Below the pieces are notes generated by a model. It ran no database searches. It had not been told where the DNA came from and was given only the letters and a program-made list of their open reading frames with translations. Below, in pieces: positions 52,119 to 61,840 of a stretch of DNA of 64,000 nucleotides. Both the position numbers and the translations under genes were made by a program. The stretch's first letter is position 1, and each line of letters starts with the position of its first letter. This DNA is from Vulcanisaeta distributa JCM 11213 (lineage in GTDB: Archaea; Thermoproteota; Thermoprotei; Thermoproteales; Thermocladiaceae). The stretch is from NCBI GenBank assembly GCA_001316125.1, contig BBCS01000008.1, positions 1 to 64,000 on the forward strand. Direction: 5' to 3'.

Positions 52119-52697
52119 ATGACTAATGTGTTTGTTGATTGCCTGAGGATTGATGGTTCAATAAGGTGCCCAGGGGGGGATGGTGGATTTAGTGAGGTAA
52201 TAGTGTTTGGCAGGCACGTTAGACTTAGGAAGGATCACCCAGCCATCGAACTCATGGGCAGGCTCGACGAACTCGAGGCACTGGCCGAGTGGGGGGGTCT
52301 TCAGGAGATTGGTGGTGATGAATTTAGGGCTATTGCTGCCATGACTGCGGCACTAAATACGTACTTGGCCACTGGGGGGGATGATCATTGGCTCAGGCCC
52401 GTTAAGGAGGTAATTAACAAGGCGTGTGAGTTGGATAGTAAGGAGTTGGGTTGGTTTATACCCAGTGATAGGACTACGGCATTACTAAACTTACTTAGGG
52501 TTAAGGCTAGGGAGGCCGAGAGAACCGCGGTTAAGCTTCTCGATGATGACCTACCTATTAGTAAGGTTAATGAACTCATTGGCATGCTTAACCAATTAAA
52601 TAAGTACATTGCCCACTTAATATTCTTAAGCAATGTGCACGTGTTTAGGAACGTTAATGATAAGATAAGAACGTTATTAAGTAATGACTTCTCATAG
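52119..52697 (+). CDS. PduO-like cob(I)alamin adenosyltransferase
   Basis: 192 residues, intact. The N-terminus GDGGFSEVIVFGRHVRLRKD matches the ATP-binding start, MGRLDELEALAEWGG the L-D-E-L helix, and SDRTTALLNLLRVKAREAER the R-R-A-E-R-like helix. The C-terminal LNQLNKYIAHLIFLSN fits the D-Y-L-F-V helix. It is more divergent than typical PduO, so the assignment is tentative. Transfers adenosyl from ATP to cob(I)alamin. Three G7 runs occur in the gene. Confidence 0.65.
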   Translation: MTNVFVDCLRIDGSIRCPGGDGGFSEVIVFGRHVRLRKDHPAIELMGRLDELEALAEWGGLQEIGGDEFRAIAAMTAALNTYLATGGDDHWLRPVKEVINKACELDSKELGWFIPSDRTTALLNLLRVKAREAERTAVKLLDDDLPISKVNELIGMLNQLNKYIAHLIFLSNVHVFRNVNDKIRTLLSNDFS

Positions 52698-52738
52698 GTA
52701 GTAACCTTTATATTTTAATTATCATGACTTGAGGATTA

Positions 52739-52867
52739 ATGAGGTACACCGTCGTATTAGCCACGGTATTATTCATAGTGACCGTCATAATACTCATTTA
52801 TTACGCGATCTTCATGGATAAGGGTCAATTCTTAATCGGCGATACAAATAAGGCGTTAGATGCCTAA
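52739..52867 (+). CDS. Tiny single-membrane-helix protein (42 residues)
   Basis: MRYTVVLATVLFIVTVIILI begins a strong transmembrane helix followed by FMDKGQFLIGDTNKALDA. A TATA-like TTTATATTTTAATTAT lies about 20-30 bases upstream. The stop overlaps the ATG of the next tiny frame (TAATG). No homologue recognised. It could be the first half of a two-helix protein with a frameshift. Confidence 0.4.
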   Translation: MRYTVVLATVLFIVTVIILIYYAIFMDKGQFLIGDTNKALDA

Positions 52868-52971
52868 TGCTTTCTCTCGTAATTCTCTCAGGGATTATCA
52901 CAGGCATAGTATATTTATTTAGCTCTAAAGTAGAGAGGAGTGGTGGTAATGTTCAGACCGTACAGTATTGA
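52867..52971 (+). CDS. Tiny single-membrane-helix protein (34 residues)
   Basis: MLSLVILSGIITGIVYLFSS is a transmembrane helix followed by KVERSGGNVQ. It starts inside the stop of the previous tiny frame, and the end overlaps the AMMECR1 start. It may be real, or part of the previous protein. Confidence 0.3.
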   Translation: MLSLVILSGIITGIVYLFSSKVERSGGNVQTVQY

Positions 52972-53632
52972 GGAAGGTAAATTCCTGGTTAGACTGGCTA
53001 GGAGGGCCGTAGAGGAGTACCTACGTAGCGGCAAGGCAATTCAACCACCGCCAGATACACCATCGAGGTTGCTTAAGGATAAGTATGGAGTCTTCACAAC
53101 GATAGAGGTTTTCATGGGTAAGGATAGGAGGGGGGGTGAGCTCAGGGGGGGTTGTATTGGTTTTCCGCAGGCGGTTTACAATACCGTTAATGGCGTTATT
53201 AGGAGTGCCATAGCGGCTGCTGTTGAGGATCCAAGGTTTGAACCCATGAGTATTGAGGAGCTGGGTAAGGTGACCTTTGAGGTGTCAATACTAAGCCCAC
53301 TTGAGTTGCTCGAGCCTGGTAATCCGAGGAGCTACCCTGAGAAGATTGTGGTTGGTAGGCACGGTATCGTCATACAGAAGGGTTATTACTCGGGGCTTCT
53401 CCTGCCCCCCCAGGTCCCCCCCGTTGAGTATTGCTGGGATTCCCTGACATTCCTCGATGAGGGCTGTATGAAGGCGTTTTTACCACCTGATTGCTGGCTT
53501 GATGAGGATACGTCGGTGCTGATTTATGAGGCGCAGATATTTAAGGAGGTTGAGCCTAACGGAGAGGTCGTTGAGAGGGATTTGATGGAGGAATTGAAAG
53601 GGTGTAAAAATGCCAATAAAAATGAGGGCTGA
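52949..53632 (+). CDS. AMMECR1-domain protein
   Basis: The conserved motif of the family is L-R-G-C-I-G; here ELRGGCIGFPQAV shows an extra glycine at a G7 run (53147-53153). Other matches are YSIEEGKFLVRLARRAVEEY, SAIAAAVEDPRFEPMSIEEL and VIQKGYYSGLLLPPQVPP. About 227 residues. The ATG at 52949 fits the family start; a GTG lies at 52940. Function is unknown but probably RNA- or nucleotide-related. It overlaps the PHP gene by 23 bases. Confidence 0.88.
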   Translation: MFRPYSIEEGKFLVRLARRAVEEYLRSGKAIQPPPDTPSRLLKDKYGVFTTIEVFMGKDRRGGELRGGCIGFPQAVYNTVNGVIRSAIAAAVEDPRFEPMSIEELGKVTFEVSILSPLELLEPGNPRSYPEKIVVGRHGIVIQKGYYSGLLLPPQVPPVEYCWDSLTFLDEGCMKAFLPPDCWLDEDTSVLIYEAQIFKEVEPNGEVVERDLMEELKGCKNANKNEG

Positions 53633-54308
53633 CTTACACACGCACACCATATACAGCGATGGCAAGGGAACACCTGAGGAGGTAATAATAAACGCCTTAA
53701 ATAAAGGCATAGGGATATTATCAATAACGGATCACGATACGTTCAGAGGCTCACTGAAGGCTCTAGATTTCATAAGGAGTAATGATTTGCTCCGTAAAAA
53801 CGATTTCATATTCATAATTGGTAATGAGGTTAGGACCATTGATGGTGATGTACTGGTGCTATGTAGGGAGTACCCAGGTACTGACCGCGTGCCGAAATCA
53901 ATACCTGAACTACTTGATTGGGCATCCATGAATAACTGCGTCGCAGTACCTGCCCACCCATACGACGTGCTGAGGCATGGCGTTGGCGGTAAGGTAAAGA
54001 GGTATAAGTGGCATGCAGTGGAGGTATTTAATGCTGGTGCATTACCAATATTTAATTGGATGGCTGCCAAAACGGCGCGTGAGCTCGGCTTGCCAGGTCT
54101 TGCGAATAGTGATGCCCACGTGCCTGACCTTGTTGGTGTTACTTATACCGTGTTTGAGGTTGATGATTTAACGGTAGAGTCTGTGTTTAAGGCCTTACTT
54201 AATAATCGCGTTAATGCTATCACGCATTACCCTAGCCCAGAATTAATTATTAAGAGACTTTCCTGGTCCGTTAAGCGTAGGTTACGGGGTATCAACTCCC
54301 TGATTTAA
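53610..54308 (+). CDS. PHP-domain metal-dependent phosphoesterase
   Basis: A 232-residue intact protein. RADLHTHTIYSDG, SITDHDTFRGSL, PAHPYDVLRHG and ANSDAHVP are the metal ligands of a PHP domain. The start overlaps the AMMECR1 gene end. It probably hydrolyses nucleotide- or sugar-linked phosphate esters; the exact substrate is unknown. Confidence 0.9.
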   Translation: MPIKMRADLHTHTIYSDGKGTPEEVIINALNKGIGILSITDHDTFRGSLKALDFIRSNDLLRKNDFIFIIGNEVRTIDGDVLVLCREYPGTDRVPKSIPELLDWASMNNCVAVPAHPYDVLRHGVGGKVKRYKWHAVEVFNAGALPIFNWMAAKTARELGLPGLANSDAHVPDLVGVTYTVFEVDDLTVESVFKALLNNRVNAITHYPSPELIIKRLSWSVKRRLRGINSLI

Positions 54309-55152
54309 GTACCTCATCAATGAACCTTCTGAATAATAACCTAACTAAACCACTACTGACCGAGTCTAAATACTCCTCCGTTGATAAAATAAGTGAGTAA
54401 TCATTATGCTTAATCAAATATATGTACTTATCACCGCTATATATCACCATGAAATCAGTGTTATAGTTAATGATGGACCTAACCAACTCTTCACCAACAT
54501 TCAACTCCCCCCCAGTATACTCAATCATGTCATTACCCTTCATAAGGCCCACAAAAGATGCTCTAAATAATTCCTTAAATTCTGAAAGGCTTGATGGGAC
54601 ATAGCCCATTTGAATGAATGGTGGATTCTGAACCATGCATTGCCTCTCCAATTGATTAATGTAATTTTTTAACTCGTTAATTCTTGAAATAATGACGTCC
54701 ACGGTATCCGCAGACGTCTGCTTAAGCACCTGTACTAACTCATTCTCAATACCCCTAATAAGCTTCTCAATCCTCTCAATATCGACCGGCCTTTCAGGGC
54801 TTTGCAAAGGCCTAATCTCCACAGGTCTACTCTCAACAAGTAATACTCTACTGCCCTGCCCAGCAGTTACCTCCTGTGGTGGCATTGCCGAACCCTGCCT
54901 TTGGCGCTGTTGAACCTTCTGTTCCGGCTTATACTGTGGAATTACCTGCTCAGGCGTTTTACCCTGCTCCTTACCTTCACGCCTACCTCCAAGGTAACCT
55001 AACCTGTATAGTAGGGCGAGGATCACCGCGATTGCGGCAATCACGATCACCGTAATCGTCATTACATTAATTTGTAGGGTTAGCATTGCGATATAGGCTA
55101 GGTAAAAATTAATAAAATTAATGCTTAATTGGGAATTGATCGAGATACCCAA
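54292..55152 (-). CDS. Membrane-anchored protein with a Q/P-rich linker
   Basis: The start is uncertain: ATG 55152, or 55086 (MLTLQINVMTITVIVIAAIA), the latter placing the membrane helix at the N-terminus. A basic/Q-rich linker (about 80-130 from 55152) is followed by a coiled coil SRINELKNYINQLERQC. The C-terminal domain has INYNTDFMVIYSGDKYIYLI, resembling a roadblock/profilin-like fold. It overlaps the 3' ends of both neighbours. Function unknown. Confidence 0.55.
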   Translation of the reverse strand: MGISINSQLSINFINFYLAYIAMLTLQINVMTITVIVIAAIAVILALLYRLGYLGGRREGKEQGKTPEQVIPQYKPEQKVQQRQRQGSAMPPQEVTAGQGSRVLLVESRPVEIRPLQSPERPVDIERIEKLIRGIENELVQVLKQTSADTVDVIISRINELKNYINQLERQCMVQNPPFIQMGYVPSSLSEFKELFRASFVGLMKGNDMIEYTGGELNVGEELVRSIINYNTDFMVIYSGDKYIYLIKHNDYSLILSTEEYLDSVSSGLVRLLFRRFIDEVLKSGS

Positions 55153-55811
55153 TAATATCTAGCAAGCTCCTAATACTTATCACCCGAGGATCACCGTAAT
55201 TACCTAGGAAGAACACAAGCTTAACCCCCCCAGCATTCAACGCCATCTCAACATCATACCTTGAATCGCCGACAACAGCGACATCATTTATATTAAGCCC
55301 TAATAAGTTAAGTATTTTCAACAATGGTTCCGGGTCAGGCTTACCCCTACTAACATCATCTCCAGCAATTAAGGCGTCTACGTACTTATGGAGCCCCCCC
55401 GTCACCTCAAGAACCTTGGTGGCAACTCTCCTGGAACTTGACGTAACAACACCCACTATGAAGCCCCTATCCTTAAGAAGCCTTAATAACTCAGGCGCGC
55501 CATCAATGGCCTTAACATTACCCAATAGTGATAGGTATATCTCATTCTTAATCTCAAGGGCCTTTTCAGCAATTTCTTCGCCGCACAACCTCCTGGCTAT
55601 GTCCAGGGCTCTAAGCCCCCATTAACGTGCCCACATACTCCATGGTCGGTACGGGAAACCCAAGGCGCTTACACGTCTCTACCCATGACAGGGCATGCAA
55701 CGGTACGGTATCCACCAGAGTGCCATCCAGGTCAAATATCACAGCCCTTATTCCCCTAGCATCAGTCAGCAAGGCGTCGTCATTGCTATCCGCAGACCTG
55801 TAACTCATCAC
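55118..55811 (-). CDS. HAD-family phosphatase (phosphoglycolate phosphatase-like), one frameshift
   Basis: Motif I is VIFDLDGTLVDTVPLHALSW, motif II VVTSSS, motif III RGKPDPEPLL and motif IV VVGDSRYDVEMAL. At 55617 a C5 run breaks the frame; four C's give LMGLRALDIARRL. About 231 residues. Resembles phosphoglycolate phosphatases and beta-phosphoglucomutases. The 3' end overlaps the membrane protein gene. Confidence 0.85.
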
Positions 55812-55855
55812 AATCAGTGATTAGCTTATGGGGGGGATTAAAAACTTGCCCATAA

Positions 55856-56593
55856 CTAAAGAAGGACCTTATAAAGTGAAGCCAGTATTAATGATGTGAG
55901 ACCCGTTATGTATATACCATCAAACACACCCGCACCACCTATCGACACATAACCCCCCCTCATCGACCTTATAACCTTCTTAATATTGAGAATGTCTGCA
56001 CCAAGCAGTGTTGATAATGAGCCGAGACTATACGAAAAGGCTAGGGGGGGGTTCGCATGGAATATTGCCGTGGATATTAAGGTGAACATTAATGTTAGGA
56101 GGACTGGCAACGCCGTTGGTAGCGCAATCCCAATACCGGGTATCAACCTGGCGCTCTGCCATATTACTAATGATGATATTATTAACGACGCTATGAATGA
56201 CGTTAGTATCAATATGTCGTGAATTAGGTACGTACCTATTAAGTACATTGATATTATTATTGGTATTACAGCACCGCCAATATTCACCTCAAGAAATAAC
56301 TTATCAATTCTCTGTATAATGATTGGCATTGGGAATAACTTCATGAAGTCCATGAACGGGTTAAATGGGACGTAGTAAGTGACCTCAGCAACAACCACGT
56401 TGATATAACTCATCAATAGGGAACCCAATGTTAGTGTTAATGCAAGTAATGGCTGAATGCCAATGGTGATTAGGACTAGGAATAGAAATAGAAGCAAGGG
56501 CGATATCACCAAGAACCCTATGAACATTATTATATTCACAGGTAATGAAAACCTAATGCCAAGCCTTGGCCTAACGTCATACTTAATCGCCAT
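55856..56593 (-). CDS. DUF1614-type membrane protein
   Basis: A 245-residue intact protein with about seven hydrophobic segments. SIGGAGVFDGIYITGL is the conserved C-terminal motif of the DUF1614 family. No function is known. It is in the same direction as the NfeD gene. Confidence 0.75.
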   Translation of the reverse strand: MAIKYDVRPRLGIRFSLPVNIIMFIGFLVISPLLLFLFLVLITIGIQPLLALTLTLGSLLMSYINVVVAEVTYYVPFNPFMDFMKLFPMPIIIQRIDKLFLEVNIGGAVIPIIISMYLIGTYLIHDILILTSFIASLIISSLVIWQSARLIPGIGIALPTALPVLLTLMFTLISTAIFHANPPLAFSYSLGSLSTLLGADILNIKKVIRSMRGGYVSIGGAGVFDGIYITGLTSLILASLYKVLL

Positions 56594-56631
56594 TACCTGT
56601 TGATTATTGATACTGAGCTTAATAAACGTAA

Positions 56632-57978
56632 CTAACTGGTGGGCTTCACAAGTAATGTGTCGCCGTCAACACCAACAATGAGAACCTTGGAACCCCCCCT
56701 CCTAACGCTCTCGATGGCCCTAGCCTCCAATACTCACCCTGACCTTCACATAACCAACCTCACCCTTATTAATATCATCAACTGCAACTCCAACATCATT
56801 GACAGGCCAATAGAGTCTCTCCGAGAGTGGTTTAGTCCTTATTATGCCTATTACCTTAGCCGCTATGAAACCACCAAATCCACTAACAAAGGCTACCAGT
56901 GCGTATAGGACTATCCTAGCCTCAACTTGGTTCGTGGCTATTAACCAAGACTGGGGGAGTATATGTTGGTTGGAGGAGTATGATGCCTAGTACCGTGAGT
57001 ATTATACCCGCTATGAATAGTGCCGCGTGCGTCGTAAAACCTGCGTGCACGTCAATGGCTATTGCCGCTAAACCAATAATTAATAATGCCAGGCCGAGCC
57101 AGTTTATGGATAATCCCGTGAGCATGGGTATAATCATCAGTATAATGCCAACCCCAGCCAGGTAGTAATGCCTAATGGCGAAGCCAATAATGGCAAGCAG
57201 AAGCCCCCAACCCAGCTAGTAGGTCCTGTATTGTGGGGGGGTTAATCAAGGCCTCATAGACCTGGTAACCAATGCCCGGCTGGTAATAAGTAATGGTGGG
57301 GGGGTTGACCACGTAATACGTAACGCCATTTATCGTACTACCATTTATCTCACTGAGCAGTGAGCTTATGTCAGTGGCTACGAAGTTTATGACATTGTAC
57401 TTAAGCGCTTCCTCGGGACCGAGGTTCGTATTATAAAACACGCAGTCGTGAGCGAAGGTAGCATTTCTATTCCTAAACTCAGCAACCTCCACGAAGTACT
57501 GACTAATTGCATTGAGTATCTTACTCTCATTTATGAATATCTCTTGGCCAGTTATTGGGTTTATCTCGACGGGTTGACAGGAGCCTATTACCGTGCCTGG
57601 CGCCATGGCGGCTATGGTGGTTGACATAAGGACGAGCGTTCCCGCAGACCATGCATACGAACCTGTGGGATAAACAAAGCCTATCACCGGTATCTTCGCA
57701 TTTTCAATGCTCGACACAATATTCAGCGCCGCATCCAACTCCCCCCCACCCGGCGTTTTCAGGATTATTAGTAACGCCGAGTTAGGGGTTGACTCGGCAA
57801 GCTGCAGAGCATCTTGCAATTCCTCATATGTTAGGTCGGTTATTTCGCCATTAAGGTTGAACACGTACACCTCATGAACCACGTATGTGCTAGAACCGGC
57901 AATTGATGTACGCGTTAGTATTGCCATTAATAATACAGCAATAATTAATAGGACTGCTAACCCATGCCTCAGCTTCAT
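56632..57978 (-). CDS. NfeD-family membrane serine protease, frameshifted
   Basis: The secreted ClpP-like N-terminal domain has a signal peptide, LKTPGGGELDAALN (usual T-P-G-G-x; extra G at a C7 run near 57744), and the nucleophile region YPTGSYAWSAGTLVLMS. Four membrane helices follow after a shift near 57190 (LAGVGIILMIIPMLTG). A shift near 56950 leads to the OB-fold end EVGYVKVRVSI and VLIVGVDGDTLLVKPTS. About 448 residues. In known p-stomatin/NfeD pairs the protease cleaves stomatin. Confidence 0.85.
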
Positions 57979-57987
57979 GGTGACTCA

Positions 57988-58827
57988 CTACTGCGTGGCG
58001 CTTGAACCCTCCTGTTGCTTCTTTAACGCCGCAGCTGCCAGCGTTGACAATGTGGTTACCTCAAGGGAGCTGGGCACAACCAGTATTAGGTTGTGTTCCT
58101 TGGCAACCTCAAGCAGTGTATCGAGCTGCCTAAGCGTTAATGATATTGGGTTCTTATTATAGGTCTCGGCGGCCTTGAGATACATCTGCGATGCCTCATA
58201 ATCCGCCTGGGCCAATATAACCTTAGCCCTCCTCATCCTCTCAGCTTCTGCCTGAGCAGCCATGGCCCTAATCAACGTGTCTGGTAGCTTTATGTCCTTT
58301 ATTGCAACCGCCGTTACTTTAACGCCCCATGGACTAACGTGCTCGTCAATTATCGAGGCAATCTTCCTAGCGACCTCCTCCCTCTGCGTGAGCAGTGTGT
58401 CCAGGTCAACCATGCCAATGACATCCCTCAAAACAGCCGCGCCGAGTGTAGCCGTGGCACTTCTATAATCAGTCACTGAAAGCACGGCCTTGGCTGCATC
58501 AATGACCCTCATGTAGACCGCGGCGTCTATCGTAACCTCAACATTATCCTTAGTCAGTGCTCTTTGGCTTGATAAGTCAATCGAAATAACCCTAAGATCC
58601 ATCGTTATTGGCCTATCAATAACGGGTATTATAAAGACGATACCAGGTCCGTAAATACCCTTATACTTGCCAAGCCTTAGCTTAACGATCCTTTGGTACT
58701 CAGGAACTATTCTAATGGAGTATGCGAGTATCGATATGATTATTATTAGTAGTATTATCGTGAGGACTATCGCCAGCACTATCGTACCTACTTGAAGCAA
58801 CACATGAAGTGGTAATTGCATATACAT
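57988..58827 (-). CDS. Stomatin/SPFH-domain protein, NfeD partner
   Basis: A 279-residue intact protein with an N-terminal membrane helix and an SPFH domain (RIVPEYQRIVKLRLGKYKGI, PWGVKVTAVAIKDIKLPDTL), then a coiled-coil tail. The C-terminal SLEVTTLSTLAAAALKKQ resembles the archaeal p-stomatin cleavage region. It stops nine bases before the NfeD ATG: a two-gene operon. Confidence 0.9.
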   Translation of the reverse strand: MYMQLPLHVLLQVGTIVLAIVLTIILLIIIISILAYSIRIVPEYQRIVKLRLGKYKGIYGPGIVFIIPVIDRPITMDLRVISIDLSSQRALTKDNVEVTIDAAVYMRVIDAAKAVLSVTDYRSATATLGAAVLRDVIGMVDLDTLLTQREEVARKIASIIDEHVSPWGVKVTAVAIKDIKLPDTLIRAMAAQAEAERMRRAKVILAQADYEASQMYLKAAETYNKNPISLTLRQLDTLLEVAKEHNLILVVPSSLEVTTLSTLAAAALKKQQEGSSATQ

Positions 58828-58900
58828 TATAATAAATTAGGATAGGTTATTAATAAACCTATTTACCAACGTAGATTCCACAACCTCTAACTATGAACTA

Positions 58901-59419
58901 TTAGCCACGTGAAATACGACGCGTGTACCTATCCCTTAAATAATCACCTAAAGCAATTAATGCAAAGCCCATTATTATAAACACTATACCAATACTAAAC
59001 AGGTAAAGCGCCAGTGCATATTGACCAATGTACACATTGATCACATAATTATTACCCACATACGCGCAGTGAAATCTACCGAAGATCTCAATATTGCCTG
59101 ACACCATGGGCGTTATTGCCACACCGCCTGTCCCAATCGGTACGTAGTAGCCGTAGGTCGCGCTTGATCCATTAGTATACTCCACATTTACTTCGATTGA
59201 AATTAGCAATGACTGGCCCATGGACTTTATGACTCCCCCCCTTATTTCATCGCTGGTTAGGGATCCATTAATAATGCTCTCAAGAACCCTTATACATGTC
59301 GTTGCATTAACGTGGCTGTACGAAATCGATGACTCCTGATGCGAGTAATAAATTGGTATTGATGAGACTATTATTAGTAATGCTCCCAAGATCATCATTG
59401 CTTGATACCTATCAACCAT
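58901..59419 (-). CDS. Two-helix membrane protein with a large outside loop
   Basis: 172 residues, intact. A membrane helix at residues 8-28 and another at 130-155 flank about 100 residues with several NxS/T sequons, two cysteines (CIRVLE, FHCAYVG) and YGYYVPIGTGGV. A basic tail DRYTRRISRG follows. Function unknown. It is near the stomatin pair but has its own start. Confidence 0.55.
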   Translation of the reverse strand: MVDRYQAMMILGALLIIVSSIPIYYSHQESSISYSHVNATTCIRVLESIINGSLTSDEIRGGVIKSMGQSLLISIEVNVEYTNGSSATYGYYVPIGTGGVAITPMVSGNIEIFGRFHCAYVGNNYVINVYIGQYALALYLFSIGIVFIIMGFALIALGDYLRDRYTRRISRG

Positions 59420-59522
59420 TTTAGCCTATTCATTATTTACTTAGTAGTAACCCATAAATACCTTAGGTGCCCTGGCTTACGGCATCGTGAATGCGATATT
59501 TATTTAAGTACGTAAAACGATT

Positions 59523-59534
59523 GGTTTATAAACC
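59523..59534 (+). promoter_or_regulatory. TATA box of the phosphoribosyltransferase gene
   Basis: GGTTTATAAACC (palindromic) lies 20-31 bases before the ATG at 59554, supporting that start over the upstream ATG at 59491. Confidence 0.55.
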
Positions 59535-59553
59535 ACCCTTACCACAAGTCATA

Positions 59554-60051
59554 ATGGCGGATTATCACCGGTATAAGTGGGAAGATATCGAAAGGGGGGG
59601 TGTCTTGAAATTAGTCCAGGATGTTGTTAAAAGTGGTTATCAACCCGATGTACTAATAGGTATTTCCAAAGGTGGTGTTGTGATTGCATCGTTAATGTCC
59701 GACATGCTTGGAGTACCCGCCGACCTCATGCAGTTATCTCATTGGGGGGGCTTCGGTAAGGCTAAGGATGATGTTGTTATTAAGTATGGACCGAGTATTG
59801 ATGTTAAAAACCTCAGTGTGCTATTAATTGATGATGTTAGTGACACTGGAATGACGCTAAATACCGCTAAGGAAATATTGATTAGACTTGGCGCCAGGGA
59901 GGTTAGGACTGCCGTACTGGACTATAAAGCGATGTCGAGTAAGTACGTACCTGATTACTACGCCTATAAATGGATTAATTGGGTTTACATAATATACCCG
60001 TGGGAGAGCTTTGAGACATTTAAGAACGTAGGCATTAACGATGCAGGGTAA
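59554..60051 (+). CDS. Phosphoribosyltransferase
   Basis: Starts MADYHRYKWEDIERG; the PRPP motif is VLLIDDVSDTGMTLNTAKEI and a phosphate loop precedes it (GISKGGVVIASLMSD). About 165 residues. YKWINWVYIIYPWE resembles the end of archaeal xanthine/guanine-type enzymes. The TATA spacing favours this start. Probable purine salvage enzyme. Confidence 0.85.
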   Translation: MADYHRYKWEDIERGGVLKLVQDVVKSGYQPDVLIGISKGGVVIASLMSDMLGVPADLMQLSHWGGFGKAKDDVVIKYGPSIDVKNLSVLLIDDVSDTGMTLNTAKEILIRLGAREVRTAVLDYKAMSSKYVPDYYAYKWINWVYIIYPWESFETFKNVGINDAG

Positions 60052-60102
60052 TATTTACAAAACACGAATTAATAAAAATGCAGGAATTAATGAGACCTTA
60101 AC

Positions 60103-61734
60103 TTAATCCTCCTCACTAGATGATGTATATAACTCCATGAGCTTAGGAGCCTCTACCTTCGATACGAGCTTCTTATTCTTAATCTCAGCAGCTATTTGGT
60201 CGAGCCTATCATATAAAGCCCTAACTCTCTTCTCCACGTAATTCATGAAGTAATTAACGGCGGCCCTAACAGGCCAGTACTGCGGACCCCTTAGGTAGAA
60301 GTGGTTTACAATGTCCTTAGCCCAATAAATACTATGTTCAAACATCTTCTTCAATAATTCAATATGCTCAGGCATTAAGTTATACTTAATTATCCAGCCA
60401 TCCTTCTCAGCCTAATGTGATTCATGTACATAGAACATGGTACCACCAAGCTCCTGTAGGGCCTTATTCTATCGAGTAGTTCTATTGTCTCCATAACATC
60501 ATCCTCAGTCTCCCCCCCAGGCAATCCTACAATCACCGTTAGGCAGGTATAAGTTTGATGTCGTGCATAACGCCCAATGCCTCCTCAACGACATCCCACC
60601 AATCCTCAATCTTAAACGGCGCTGCTTTACCAGGCATTATGGCCTTAGCTAACCTTCTTGAACCCGTCTCGAGACCTACCTGGGCACCCCACCAATCCTG
60701 GTGCTCATCCTCAATTATCTCAGCAATCTTCGTAGCCAATCTATTATACTTCTTCTCAGCAACTAGGACTGATGCCAGTGTGGTGTGGCTCCAGGCCATT
60801 GTTAGGTAATATCTCTTGACGAGCTGATGAAGTTTAATCAATTTATCAGGATTAAGCTCGACACCCGTGGATCCGTATAACGCACGTCGTCGGAATGTAT
60901 TAAACCGTGCACAATGCCATACTTAACATGTAGCTTCAACTCCTCCTCGATCTTCTCAAGCGGATACCACCTAAGTGGTCTCAGTGTTACTGGGCAGAAG
61001 GCACAGCCCCCCCTCGGACAACCTCTCCCAATCTCAACAAAACCATTAACCGCTGGGTACTTTATCGTTGGTATTTCATCAATGCTTGGCACATCATTTA
61101 CACCAACATATATGTAACGAGGAACGGGCTCATTATTAAGAATCCTCTTCACAAGATCAACAACTAATCTCTCACCCTCACCGTCAAATACCGTGTCAAC
61201 ACCAAAGAAGTCCATTAACTCTGGTAGGTATAACCACTGCCATGCTGATGGCCCACCAACCACAACCTTAAGCCCATTCCTGCTCTTGGCATCCATTATG
61301 TACGGCCTAATCCTCATCATGAATCTCCTAAATGAATATGCATTGAGTGGTTCCCTGCCTACAATGGCTGACCAAGTCGATGATGGTGGATTAAGCCCGA
61401 AGTAATCATGGTGGCTGAGCATGAGTATCTTGGCGTTGGGTATGTACTTATGCACGTGGTCTGGGTCGATTATTGCCGCGTTAATTCCAGCGTCAAGTAG
61501 CGCCGCCTCTATCTTCCTCATGCCGTAGGGCGCCTGGAAGGGTCTACCATACTTATCAACCTTCATCTTAGGCATTGCTATATACTCGTGAATCCACTCA
61601 CCAAGCTTCTTGAATGGGCCTACCGTTATGAATAATGGCCCTGTAGTTACAAACCCCAGGAACTCCTTACCGTGATAATTACTCATCATTGAACGATCTG
61701 TCGTCAACACAACATCGTACTTTGGTAATACCAT
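60103..61734 (-). CDS. Radical SAM enzyme with B12-like N-terminal domain, frameshifted
   Basis: About 540 residues over three frames. The N-terminal ~190 residues resemble a cobalamin-binding Rossmann domain (DYFGLNPPSSTW, KVVVGGPSAWQWLYLPELMD, DTVFDGEGERLVVDL). The cluster motif reads GRGCPRGGCAFCPVT with a C7 run on the plus strand (61007-61013); the catalytic form needs C-x3-C-x2-C, i.e. CPRGCAFC. Breaks lie near 60850, 60545 and 60415. The end is helical (HFYLRGPQYWPVRAAVNYFM). Family: radical SAM of the TIGR archaeal type; substrate unknown. Confidence 0.8.
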
Positions 61735-61840
61735 TAGTGATAGCAGGGGGGTACAATTCCTTTAAAAGCTTTTACCACTGTTTAAGATTCTCACTTGTAT
61801 CTTTACCCTGCCAATTAAGGAATATTAACCTCAACGAACA

